This document shows positions 1-8,008 of a DNA stretch of 64,000 bases, piece after piece. Under the pieces are notes generated by a model, which made no database searches, was not told the DNA's origin, and was given only the letters and a program-made list of their open reading frames with translations. The DNA is taken from positions 1,054,001 through 1,118,000 of the forward strand of contig NZ_CP134227.1 of NCBI RefSeq assembly GCF_031656915.1, written 5' to 3'. How positions within the stretch are numbered: position 1 is the first letter of the stretch; every line of letters starts with the position of its first letter. The DNA comes from Nocardioides marmorisolisilvae. Its GTDB lineage: Bacteria > Actinomycetota > Actinomycetes > Propionibacteriales > Nocardioidaceae. Position numbers and translations under genes: made by a program.

Positions 1-174
1 TCCGCAGCCGGTCTCGTCGATCAACGTCTTGGCCTCCAACGCACTATCAGCCGTCTGGTGCAGGGACACGGCTCCGTGCCGGTACCTGACAGGCCCAGAA
101 GGTCTGCACGCCACCAACGCGATAGCTCCTTCGCCGGAGACCCACGGAGCGTCGTTCCAGATGCACTTCGCCAT
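1..174 (-). CDS. Unknown protein, N-terminal fragment running off the left edge
   Basis: An open frame begins at an ATG at 174, with an AGGA ribosome-site-like sequence about 12 bases upstream, and stays open for 58 codons to the window edge. The start reads MAKCIWNDAPWVSGEG and the frame continues without interruption. I do not recognise the family. Composition is unlike the neighbouring membrane and Ala-rich proteins. A competing open frame exists on the plus strand but lacks a start codon. The 217 bases between this gene and the M48 gene hold nothing I can identify. Confidence 0.45.
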   Translation of the reverse strand, partial: MAKCIWNDAPWVSGEGAIALVACRPSGPVRYRHGAVSLHQTADSALEAKTLIDETGCG

Positions 175-391
175 CGTCAGAAAGGTCCTGTGCTTACGTG
201 AGCAATTGTGCTGCCGCCAAACTGGTCCCAGATCGGTTGGAGTCACGATCGTCATCCTCACGCAGCGAAGAAGCCAGGGTCTACCCAGGCCGCGGCCGAC
301 CGGATGGACTACGTCGGCTGCCAGCCGCAGAACGGGCCAACGAGGTCGGCCCGGCTGCTACCAGAGGTGTTTCGCCGCCGCGTTCGAGAAG

Positions 392-1195
392 TCACCCAAG
401 GCGACTGCGCATGGCTGCGAGCCGCGCCTGCGGCTCGGGGTGGGTTGCGAACCACCGCCGCTCCAGCCGCGACCACGCGGGGCCGCCGTCGGGCGTCGGC
501 CGCGCCAGGCTTTTCTCGTAGAACCGCATCAGCTCGGCGGCCGCGTCCAGGTCGCGAGTCAGGTCGATGGCGAAGAGATCGGCGGTGGCCTCTTCGCGCC
601 GGTCGAAGGTGAAGCGGAGACCGAGAAACGCCACGGCCGCACTCATCGTGGCCAGCAACGAGGGGCCGGCCAGCTGGGGCGAGGCCGCAAGAGCAGCTGC
701 AGTGAGACCAGCGCCTGCCAACACGAGGAGTAGGTAACCGACCAGCCACGAGTACCGCGCCGCGGCCGAACTGCGCTCGCGGCGGATGACGTGGCCGAGC
801 TCGTGGGCGGCCAGGCTCTGCACTGCGCGGGCGCTGAGGCCGGTGAGCGCGGCCCGCGCGAACACCACGGTGGGGGGACGACCAGCCCGGAAGCGGGTCA
901 CCGCGAGACCACCATCGCCCACGGTCCCATCGGCTTCCCCGGCGACCGGGGCGCCCAGGATCGCAACGACGTCGGTTGCCGGAGGCGGGACGTTCGCGAC
1001 TGCGGCGACGGCGGCCATCGCCGCGGCGGCCCGCTGCTGCAGCAGGACGTCGACCGGGCTTGTTTGCGCGCTGGTGCGCCAGCTGACCGACCAGGCGAGC
1101 AGGACCTTCGCAAGCGCCACGATCAACAGAACGGCTCCGCCGAGGTAGGCGATAGTCACCACGATGAGGAGCGCTGAGGTCAGCTGATCCGGCAT
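392..1195 (-). CDS. M48-family membrane zinc metallopeptidase
   Basis: This 267-residue protein has an N-terminal membrane segment (about residues 8-35), a zinc-binding HELGH motif at 131-135, one or two further hydrophobic segments (about 148-195), and EEATAD at 201-206 supplying the probable third zinc ligand. That is the layout of M48 (HtpX/Ste24-like or BlaR-like) membrane peptidases, which cleave membrane or envelope substrates. The ATG at 1195 is preferred over an upstream in-frame start because it opens directly on the first membrane helix. It follows the coupling operon on the same strand with a gap of 142 bases, and its substrate is unknown. A relative that has lost the zinc motif lies at 55,512-56,384, suggesting M48-fold proteins belong to this element. 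The family is secure; the role in transfer is inference. Confidence 0.85.
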   Translation of the reverse strand: MPDQLTSALLIVVTIAYLGGAVLLIVALAKVLLAWSVSWRTSAQTSPVDVLLQQRAAAAMAAVAAVANVPPPATDVVAILGAPVAGEADGTVGDGGLAVTRFRAGRPPTVVFARAALTGLSARAVQSLAAHELGHVIRRERSSAAARYSWLVGYLLLVLAGAGLTAAALAASPQLAGPSLLATMSAAVAFLGLRFTFDRREEATADLFAIDLTRDLDAAAELMRFYEKSLARPTPDGGPAWSRLERRWFATHPEPQARLAAMRSRLG

Positions 1196-1337
1196 CAGTC
1201 CTACGCCTGGGAGGTCGAAGGGGCGAGAACGCTCAGAATGGCTCTCCCACAACGAAGCGGTGTGTGACTACCCGCTGGCAGGGGTTGCCGTTCTCTCAGC
1301 GGCGTTCTAACGCCGTCTTGAGCCCGTCGTGCCCACT

Positions 1338-1694
1338 TCATCGCGATGCAGTGGGCGCGAGCTCCACGTCTGGGGTCGCCGACGTCGATGGGATTGCGCG
1401 GTCCTCGGCCGCTCGGCCGCGGGCGGCTGTCGCAGGCTCCTCGAGGTCCTCGGTCGCCTCGACCATTTGACGCTGCTCCTCTGTGCTCGGTACGCCGTAT
1501 CGGCGATTGGCCATCGCCTCGACCTGTGCAACGGCGTTCCACACGTACTCACCCGAGCCGTGGGAGTAGCAGGCGTTGACGTGTTCGCGCGCGTGGCCGA
1601 GCTCCTTCTTGCTTGAGCGCGGGTGCTCGCCGAGAGCCTTGAGGGCGCGCTGGGCTCGGCGGATGGCCTCGGAGCGTTCGTTCATCTGCATCAT
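1338..1694 (-). CDS. Small helical protein, last gene of the coupling operon
   Basis: This 118-residue, highly charged protein starts at ATG 1694 in an ATGA overlap with the stop of the preceding gene, so it is probably translationally coupled to it. Residues 5-65 are predicted helical, rich in Arg/Lys/Glu, with the motif HAREHVNACYSHGSGEYVWN; the C-terminal third is low-complexity Ala/Pro/Ser/Thr. I see no membrane segment or signal peptide. I do not recognise a family. Its place at the end of the TraG operon suggests an accessory role in transfer, which is inference only. Confidence 0.7.
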   Translation of the reverse strand: MMQMNERSEAIRRAQRALKALGEHPRSSKKELGHAREHVNACYSHGSGEYVWNAVAQVEAMANRRYGVPSTEEQRQMVEATEDLEEPATAARGRAAEDRAIPSTSATPDVELAPTASR

Positions 1695-2392
1695 TCGCGG
1701 GGTCCCTTCTCGGTGCGGGTGCGCGGCAGAGCGCCGCCCAGCTCGTCGTCGTGGATTTCGCCGGTGTCGAGGTCGACGAGGCCGAGCCGCGGTGGACCGG
1801 CCGGCGATTGTTCGTGTGCCCGCCGGTTGACGGGCAGAGCGTCGATGTCGTGGGCGAACGTGTTCTCGCGGCGCTGGCGGCTGGCGTCGGCCAGGTGCTC
1901 GCTGTGGCGCGGCTTGGCCGGCCAGCTCTTGTGCTCGTCGTCGCAGTGGGTGCGCAGCCTGTTGCGCATCCGGTCGGTGAACGCCGGCAGGCAGTAGCGG
2001 TGCCACTCCTCGAGCGCGTCGCTGGTCATCGCCAGGCCGGCCCGCCGGCGCTGGTCGGCAAGGACGGCGATCTCGTGGACCAGGTGCGGGTGCAGAGGCC
2101 AGCAGCTGGGGATGAGCCCGGAGACGTCCCAGGTGTACTCGCGGTTGAGCCAGATCACGACGTCCTCGAGCCACTCCCACAGGTCGTGACGCAGCTCGGG
2201 GTCCAGGCAGGTCGACGGCTCCCAGGGCCGCGACAGCAGCGCGTGGTTACCCAGGGCCTTCTTCTCCTCCTCGGTCCCGTTGATGGCGATGTGGAGCTCG
2301 CGGTAGGCGAGGCGGACGTGGTCCCCGGGGACGGGGAACGGGAAGACCATCAGCGTGGGTGCCGCCCGGCGGGTCTGCTGCTCGGTGGTCAC
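1691..2392 (-). CDS. DUF4913-like transfer-operon protein
   Basis: This 233-residue soluble protein has a Trp-rich N-terminal half (DLWEWLEDVVIWLNREYTWD and CWPLHPHLVHEIAVLADQRR, about residues 68-118). The spacing resembles DUF4913 proteins that accompany actinobacterial conjugation genes; this assignment is from memory of the family and is tentative. The C-terminal 80 residues are basic and low in complexity. It starts by ATGA overlap with the TraG-like gene and ends by ATGA overlap with the next gene, so it is co-expressed with the coupling ATPase. Its biochemical function is unknown. Confidence 0.7.
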   Translation of the reverse strand: MTTEQQTRRAAPTLMVFPFPVPGDHVRLAYRELHIAINGTEEEKKALGNHALLSRPWEPSTCLDPELRHDLWEWLEDVVIWLNREYTWDVSGLIPSCWPLHPHLVHEIAVLADQRRRAGLAMTSDALEEWHRYCLPAFTDRMRNRLRTHCDDEHKSWPAKPRHSEHLADASRQRRENTFAHDIDALPVNRRAHEQSPAGPPRLGLVDLDTGEIHDDELGGALPRTRTEKGPRE

Positions 2393-3867
2393 AGTTCACT
2401 CCTTGCGTGGTCGGTCTCGTCGTCGACGAAGCCGAGACGGCGTGCCTCGACGAGCGCGGCGGTGGCTCGGGCCTCGGGGGTGATGACCATGCGCCGGTCG
2501 TTGGTGAGGCGCTCGCGCAGCGCCCGCTGGTCGGCCAGCAGGCGTTCCCCGGCCTTGCCTTCGACGCAGCGGTGCAGCTTGGCGATGATCGGGTTGCCGT
2601 TCTCGGCGACGACCAGAGCTTGGCGTTCGGGCAGTTGCCGGACTTCCTCGGGCCGCATGATCGGGATGTCGTCGCCGGAGAAGCTGCGCCCACCGCCACT
2701 GGCTCCGCCGGTGGAGTGGGTGACCCGCCCGATGCGGACCGTTCCGAGGAGGTCGGAGATCTCCTGGTTGAAGGCGACGTCCTTGGAGCCGCCGAACATC
2801 ACCAGGGCGTTGGTGAGGCCGAGCAGTGCTCGGGCCTCGTGCTCACCGAAGATGCTGGTCAGCTGGGGCCGAGTCTGGGCGGCCCAGATGAACGACAGCC
2901 CCAGGGCGCGCTCGTTGGCCATTCGGGTGCGCAGGGTCGGAAGCGGCGCGGTCGACGGCAGCTCGTCGAGCACCGAGACCAGGGGCGGGCACAGCCGGCC
3001 GCCCCACGGTGAGCTGTTGGCCAGCAGCAGGCCGGTGTCCAAGACGTGCTCGGCCACGGCGGTCATCAGGGGGCTGGCCGAGGCGTAGGGGTCTTCGCGG
3101 CCGAGCAGGTAGATGGTGCCGCGTCGACGGATCACGTCGGCGAGGTCGGTGGCGGGACGTCCGGGGCTGGGAATGCAGCGGCGGCGGATGTCGGCCTGGA
3201 AGAACAGCGAGACCGCCTGCTGCACTGTGGTGACGGTGTTGCCGGCGGTGCGGTCGTCACCGTTCAGCGCACCGTGCAGGAGGCCGTGCCAGAACGGCTC
3301 GGCGTGCGGGTGCCGCCGCAGGATCTCCATCGGCTGGGTGGCTGCGGTGGGGTTGGCGACCCACTGCAGCACGTCCTCGAGCGTCCTACCGGTCAGCGCC
3401 GCGGCGTGGAAGTAGCCCTGCAGCACCTTCGCGGACTCGGCGGCGTAGAACCGCGCAGCATCGTCGCCGGTGCCGCCGGTGATCGCGCCCTTGACGGTGC
3501 CGGCGGTGAAAGCCTTGGCGCGCCGCTCGGCGACCTTGGGGTCCACGCAGCCGGCGATCGGGTCCCAGATCAGCTCGTCGACGGCGCCCTCGGCCAGGCC
3601 GAAGGGGTCGAGCACCACGCAGGGCCGGTCGTCGCGGGAACGCTCGGTGAGGCTGAGCAGCAGGTCCTCGACCTTTGTCAGTGTCACCAGGGCGGCACCC
3701 GGAGCGCCGAGCAGCGCAGGGGTGAGCAGGTCAAGGGTCTTGCCGGATCCCTGCGGGCCGATTACGCCGGCGGTGCGGTCCCACGGCACCCACAGCTCGC
3801 CGCCTCGCGGCTCGTGGGCATCACCGATGCGCCAGCCCACGTCCCAGGGGTCGAACCTCAGCTTCAT
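2389..3867 (-). CDS. TraG/VirD4-family type IV coupling ATPase
   Basis: This 492-residue protein carries a Walker A motif GPQGSGKT near residue 37, a Walker B-like region (LVSVLDELPSTAPL) in the middle, and the typical late segment FIWAAQTRPQLTSIFGEHEA. It has no N-terminal membrane helices; these are supplied by the separate membrane protein two genes upstream, a split arrangement known in actinobacterial elements. Such ATPases bring the relaxase-DNA complex to the secretion channel and help pump DNA. The start at 3867 overlaps the previous stop as ATGA; an upstream extension of the frame is not coding-like. The C-terminus is charged and may bind the relaxase, but no relaxase gene is in this window. 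Confidence 0.88.
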   Translation of the reverse strand: MKLRFDPWDVGWRIGDAHEPRGGELWVPWDRTAGVIGPQGSGKTLDLLTPALLGAPGAALVTLTKVEDLLLSLTERSRDDRPCVVLDPFGLAEGAVDELIWDPIAGCVDPKVAERRAKAFTAGTVKGAITGGTGDDAARFYAAESAKVLQGYFHAAALTGRTLEDVLQWVANPTAATQPMEILRRHPHAEPFWHGLLHGALNGDDRTAGNTVTTVQQAVSLFFQADIRRRCIPSPGRPATDLADVIRRRGTIYLLGREDPYASASPLMTAVAEHVLDTGLLLANSSPWGGRLCPPLVSVLDELPSTAPLPTLRTRMANERALGLSFIWAAQTRPQLTSIFGEHEARALLGLTNALVMFGGSKDVAFNQEISDLLGTVRIGRVTHSTGGASGGGRSFSGDDIPIMRPEEVRQLPERQALVVAENGNPIIAKLHRCVEGKAGERLLADQRALRERLTNDRRMVITPEARATAALVEARRLGFVDDETDHARSEL

Positions 3868-4148
3868 CGCGCCACCTCGGGAACGGTGTCCCCGCACGGG
3901 GCGAGGCAGCGACGGCAGATCACCGCACGGCCGTGGCGTTCTTCTTTTCGGCGGCCGAGGAGCGGGAAAGAGGTGTCGGACAGCAGGTCGCGCGCCTCGC
4001 AGAGGAGTTCCACCTGGCCGGCAGCCACGTAGTAGTGGCGCCCGACGAGGACCGGCCGGTGTCCGCGGCGGCGACAGCTGATGCCGCCCAGGCGGCGGCC
4101 GCGGGTGCGAAGTGTCGGGTTGTCCTGCAGTGGGGTCTCGTTGCTCAT
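3864..4148 (-). CDS. Small Cys-containing protein of the coupling operon
   Basis: This 94-residue protein sits between the membrane partner and the TraG-like ATPase and overlaps both neighbours by ATGA. It contains a possible zinc site: an early CRRRGH, a later single Cys (residue 50), then ICRRCLAPCGD near residues 77-87. Middle residues 35-60 (VGRHYYVAAGQVELLCEARD) look like a folded core. It may be a small zinc-binding adaptor of the coupling complex, but that is inferred from Cys spacing and position. No family is recognised. Confidence 0.65.
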   Translation of the reverse strand: MSNETPLQDNPTLRTRGRRLGGISCRRRGHRPVLVGRHYYVAAGQVELLCEARDLLSDTSFPLLGRRKEERHGRAVICRRCLAPCGDTVPEVAR

Positions 4149-4747
4149 CGGTCTTCCTTCGTTCGCCGGCCATGCAGGAGCCACGGGCTGAGGCCGTGGC
4201 CCAGCTGCGGGCCGGGTTGTTCGGTGAGGTCGCCGGCGGTGCGCTGGACCGGCGCTGCTGTCGCGGCGGCGTGCTTGCCGTAGAGGTCCGGGCGGACGAT
4301 GCCGGCGACCTTGCGGAGCCGGGTGACGCCGAGCAGCTTCTCGGCCTCGGCTGCGGTCGCCATGCCGCGCATGCGGCCCGGGCCCCAGCGCTGGTAGGCC
4401 CACGCGCCGAGCCACATGGTCGCGGTGAGCAGCGCGACCTCAGTCAGGGCGAGGCTGACCCAGACCAGGCCGCTACCGGCCAGACCGTCGGGGGTGGGGC
4501 TGGGCAGCCCGGCGTCGGCGTGTCCGCCGAGGACGCCGGGAAGGCTGGTCCAGAAGGCGGTGCCGATGGGTGAGGGGAACGCGCCGGCGTTGGCGTCGGG
4601 CCATGTCCATCCGGCGCCGGCGACCAGGTTGGCGACTGATCGTCCGAGCTGGATGCCAATGACGATGATGAACAGGGTCGCCAAGGCCACCGCTACGGGG
4701 ATCTCCCAGGTCCACGGGTAGGGGTCTCGTCGTCGCTCACGCTGCAT
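4145..4747 (-). CDS. Membrane protein, probable membrane partner of the coupling ATPase
   Basis: This 200-residue protein has two clear membrane helices, about residues 16-42 (VAVALATLFIIVIGIQLG) and 94-120 (GLVWVSLALTEVALLTATMW), separated by an extracellular loop rich in Pro/Gly/Trp. A basic cytoplasmic tail follows, containing AAEAEKLLGVTRLRKV. I chose ATG 4747 rather than the in-frame GTG at 4759 because a GGAGGTGG ribosome site is correctly spaced only from 4747. As the first gene of the operon just before the helix-less TraG-like ATPase, it most likely anchors that ATPase. A shared promoter-like site (4792-4828) lies 50 bases upstream. Confidence 0.75.
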   Translation of the reverse strand: MQRERRRDPYPWTWEIPVAVALATLFIIVIGIQLGRSVANLVAGAGWTWPDANAGAFPSPIGTAFWTSLPGVLGGHADAGLPSPTPDGLAGSGLVWVSLALTEVALLTATMWLGAWAYQRWGPGRMRGMATAAEAEKLLGVTRLRKVAGIVRPDLYGKHAAATAAPVQRTAGDLTEQPGPQLGHGLSPWLLHGRRTKEDR

Positions 4748-4791
4748 CGGTCTGGCCACCTCCAGGCGGTCGTGGGTCGTTGGGCCTCGCT

Positions 4792-4828
4792 GGTCACCTA
4801 TGTGCTGTCAGGGCTCCGGTGCGATCAC
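4792..4828 (-). promoter_or_regulatory. Shared transfer-regulon site A (coupling operon)
   Basis: Read on the minus strand this is GTGATCGC, 16 bases, CACATAGG, then TGACC. It ends about 45 bases before the start codon at 4747. The first block overlaps the stop codon of the wall-hydrolase gene. The same two blocks with the same 16-base gap occur at six other operon heads in the window. It may be a promoter with a long spacer (TGA and ATA cores) or a regulator site. Confidence 0.75.
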
Positions 4829-7800
4829 ACGGCGTGACTCGGGCGTGATGCGTTCTCTGCGAGCCAGGTCGAGGGGTCGACGTTGTCGGGGCCGTAGATG
4901 GAGCCGTTCTTGAGGTGGACCTCGAAGTGGAGGTGGCAGCCGGAGACGTTGCCCTCCTTGCCGACCTGGCCGATCGGCTCGCCGGCTGCGACGGTCTGGC
5001 CGCGGCTGACGCTGACGGTCGCCATGTGGGCGTACCACGTGGTCAGGGACCCGGCGCCGGTGGTGACCTTGACCAGCTGCGGCCCAGCCCAGGAACGCTG
5101 GGTGGTGTCGATCTCGATGGTGCCGGCGTGGGCGGCGTAGACGGTGGTTCCGCAGGGTGCGGAGAAGTCGGTGCCGGTGTGCCACCTGGACCAGTAAGGG
5201 CCGGTCTCGTGCCAGTTGTGGTTGTCGGTTCCGACATACTGCGCGGGCACCGGATAGACGACCTCGTCGCAGGAGGCGCCCTCGAGGCCGACCGGCTGGA
5301 CGGAGGCGCCGGGCTTGACGTTGATGTGGACATGGTCGAGGTGGTTCTCGGTAGCGCTCCCCCGGTCCTCCATCGGCCGCCAGCCCTCGCCTGCGCGGGC
5401 GACCGACCAGATCCGCTGGTACCAGATGATGTAGTCGATGCCGAGCTTCTGGGCATTGGCCTTGGCGTAGGCGGCGAGACGGTCGCCCTGCGCGCGGCCC
5501 GCCGCGTTGAGTGGCACCATGAAGTCGGCCGCGAGCCCGGCCGGGTGGCCGTTGGGGTCGGTGGCGCTCTCGCGGTAGCCGCCGACGGTCTTGATGTCGA
5601 ACATGGGGCCGAGGATGTTGACCAGCTGGGTCAGCTGCGGCTTGACCGGGCCGAGGTTGTACTTGGCCTCCGCGGTGCCGGAGTCGACTGCGCACCCGGC
5701 GCTGCTGCCGGCGGTGGTGGCGGTCACCAGCGGGTGGTCGGCGATCTTGCTGGCCTGGGCGCTGGTGTCGACCGCGGCGCTGGCCCAGGTGAGGTTGGCG
5801 CCGTAGACGTGGTCGATCGGCGCGTCCTGCTTGGGCTTCTTGCAGGGGTCGGCAGAGCCGCCGAAGGCGTTGCTCAGCTCAGGGGTCAGTGCGCAGTGCG
5901 AGGAGTTGCTGCCGTCCTTGCCGTCGTTGAAGTCGCCGAGGATCACCGAAGGGGTGCCGGTGCCTGCGAGCTCGGTCATCGTGGCCAGCTGGAGGCGCAG
6001 CGCCTCCTGGCGGTGCCCGGCGGCGTTCCCGTGGGTGTTGGCCGGGTTGTGGATGCTCCAGACCCAGATCACCTGCCCGGTGGTCGTCGAGGTCAGCTGT
6101 ACCAGGGGCATGCCGACGTCCTTGCCGCCGAAGTACGGGATGTCGACGAGGCGCCCGTCGGTCTGCTCCCACTCGTTGTGGTCCCAGATCACCCGGTTCT
6201 GTGCCTTCCCGCTGGCCGGGTAGATCCCCCACTTGGCCGCGTACTGGTTCTCCAGCGCTTGGGCCTGCGGGCCATGCACCTCCTGGAGGCCGGCGATCGA
6301 GATGCCGGCGTTCTCGATCGTGCGCATGGCGCCGGGCAGTCGCTTGTCCCAGGTGTCGTACCCGGGCCGCTCCCCCGGCTTGTCGGTGTGGCCGGCGCCG
6401 AGCAGGTTGAGGGTGCCGACGGTGATGGGGTTGACGGTCTCGCCCTGGCAGTTGGCGACGTTCGTGGTGGAGCCCTCGGAGTCAGAGCCGGGCAGGTCCG
6501 GCAGGTCGCCGCCGAGCAGATCGGTGATGTCGCCGGCGACGTCCTCCCACTGGGCGTAGGCGTCTGGGTAGCCCGAGCGCTGGACGGCCTGCGCGGCCTG
6601 GGTGAGCGGCATGTTCTGCCAGCCGGGGATGTCGAGGAGGCCGGGGTTGCCGGTGTGCTGGGCCTGGCCGAAGAACGCGCGGGCCGCGAGGAGGGGGTTG
6701 GTGATCTCGGCCCGGCTTCCCCAGCCGGCCGAGGGGCGCTGCTGGAACAGGCCGCCGGAGTCGCGGTCACCTCCGGTGAGGTTGACCAGCTTGGACTCCT
6801 GGATCGCGGCGGCGATCGCGATCTGCAGCCCGTAGTGGGGAATCTCGAGGTCGCGGGCGACCTGGGCGATGGTGATCGCGTTGCGGGCCTGCTCGGCGGT
6901 CATGGTCGGGTAGTTGGACGCGAACCGCAGCCGCATCAGCTGGGCGAGCACGTCGCGGGCCGGCGGCTCGGCGGACGTCCGGGCGGTGGTCGCCGCGGGC
7001 ACGATCCCGTCGGTCGTGGTGGTGGTCTCGGGCGCGCTCTCCGGGCCGGCGCCGTTCATCGCGATGCGAGCCGAGAGCCAGTGGTGGTCCGACACCATCG
7101 TGCCGTCCCAGCCCTGCTCGAGGCGGGCGCCCTGGTGGTGCGGGAAGAAGATGAAGTCGACGCCGTGGTTGTGCCATCCGTAGCCGGCGGCCTTCATCTT
7201 CGCGGCCGCCGTCCAGGGGATGTTGGTGTAGGAGGCCTGGGTGTTCATGTCGCCGCCGATCAGCACCGGACCGTGGGCGGCCAGCGAGTTGCGCAGCTGC
7301 AGCAGGATGACCATTCCGGCGCCGTACTGCTGGGGCCGGGTCAGCGGCGGGTTGCCGTGCTGCTTCGGCCAACGGTGCGGGTTGGTCATGTGGTGGGTGG
7401 AGACCACCGAGACCACGGAGCCGTCGGCGCGGCGCAGCATCACCCATGTCGCGAAGCGGTCCCACGTGACCGGACGCCCGTCGTAGAAGGTCTTGTCGTC
7501 GTCGACGAGCTGGACCCGGCCGCCGTTGACCTTCGTCCAGGTCGAGCTCTTCCAGAGCACGACGTTGCCCATGGCCTGCTCGGCGCCGGTGCCGGTGCCG
7601 GCCGGGGCTGCCACCCGGAAGGCTGAGTAGCCCGGCGTGGCGGCTTCGATCTGCTCCAGGCTCCAGCCGCTGGCCTCGTTGAGGGTGACGAACTCGGGGT
7701 TCTTGGACAGGACCTTGGGCATGGAGGCCCGGAACCCGTCGAGGCCGGAGCGGCGCGGGATGTTGGCCTGCGCCATGGTGATCTTGCCGTTGACCGGGCC

Positions 7801-7980
7801 GCCCACCGGGCCGTCGATGGCTCCGAGGTCACCGAGCTCGGTAGGCACGGTGCCTTGGCTGCTCTGGGTGCGGCACTCGGCGGCCGCGGTGGTCGTCATC
7901 ACCACCATCAGCGTCACCAGGAACGGCAGCCCCATGAAGATGATCAGGACGGGCAGTCCCGCGAGCAGCAGCTTCTTCAT
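4825..7980 (-). CDS. Five-domain secreted protein: two EEP nuclease-fold domains, lytic transglycosylase, ARB_07466-like domain, M23 peptidase
   Basis: This 1051-residue exported protein starts with a membrane helix/signal anchor (5-33). Domain order: endonuclease/exonuclease/phosphatase fold (about 66-307; GGDMN at 242-246, SDHH near 297); lytic transglycosylase-like domain (about 360-485; IQESKL with the probable catalytic Glu, then GLFQQRP); a second EEP domain (518-757; LQEVHG near 565, GDFND near 682, IADHP near 746); an ARB_07466-type domain (785-892; DHVHINVKPG); and an M23 metallopeptidase (930-1030; HTGTDF and HLHFEV zinc motifs). The hydrolases plausibly open peptidoglycan for the channel. 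The EEP domains may cut DNA or phosphodiester/phospholipid substrates outside the membrane. It is last in the T4SS operon, 28 bases after virB4. Individual domains are secure; the joint role is inference. Confidence 0.88.
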   Translation of the reverse strand: MKKLLLAGLPVLIIFMGLPFLVTLMVVMTTTAAAECRTQSSQGTVPTELGDLGAIDGPVGGPVNGKITMAQANIPRRSGLDGFRASMPKVLSKNPEFVTLNEASGWSLEQIEAATPGYSAFRVAAPAGTGTGAEQAMGNVVLWKSSTWTKVNGGRVQLVDDDKTFYDGRPVTWDRFATWVMLRRADGSVVSVVSTHHMTNPHRWPKQHGNPPLTRPQQYGAGMVILLQLRNSLAAHGPVLIGGDMNTQASYTNIPWTAAAKMKAAGYGWHNHGVDFIFFPHHQGARLEQGWDGTMVSDHHWLSARIAMNGAGPESAPETTTTTDGIVPAATTARTSAEPPARDVLAQLMRLRFASNYPTMTAEQARNAITIAQVARDLEIPHYGLQIAIAAAIQESKLVNLTGGDRDSGGLFQQRPSAGWGSRAEITNPLLAARAFFGQAQHTGNPGLLDIPGWQNMPLTQAAQAVQRSGYPDAYAQWEDVAGDITDLLGGDLPDLPGSDSEGSTTNVANCQGETVNPITVGTLNLLGAGHTDKPGERPGYDTWDKRLPGAMRTIENAGISIAGLQEVHGPQAQALENQYAAKWGIYPASGKAQNRVIWDHNEWEQTDGRLVDIPYFGGKDVGMPLVQLTSTTTGQVIWVWSIHNPANTHGNAAGHRQEALRLQLATMTELAGTGTPSVILGDFNDGKDGSNSSHCALTPELSNAFGGSADPCKKPKQDAPIDHVYGANLTWASAAVDTSAQASKIADHPLVTATTAGSSAGCAVDSGTAEAKYNLGPVKPQLTQLVNILGPMFDIKTVGGYRESATDPNGHPAGLAADFMVPLNAAGRAQGDRLAAYAKANAQKLGIDYIIWYQRIWSVARAGEGWRPMEDRGSATENHLDHVHINVKPGASVQPVGLEGASCDEVVYPVPAQYVGTDNHNWHETGPYWSRWHTGTDFSAPCGTTVYAAHAGTIEIDTTQRSWAGPQLVKVTTGAGSLTTWYAHMATVSVSRGQTVAAGEPIGQVGKEGNVSGCHLHFEVHLKNGSIYGPDNVDPSTWLAENASRPSHAV

Positions 7981-8008
7981 GACAGGTCAGTCCCGAGGTC
8001 GCGCGCGC

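Noticed and set aside
4915-7626. Open frame of 903 codons on the plus strand opposite the wall-hydrolase gene
   Set aside because: It is the antisense shadow of the five-domain protein. Its translation is Val/Gly/Asp/Ala-rich repeats typical of reversed high-GC codons, with no domain, while the minus strand has five recognisable domains.
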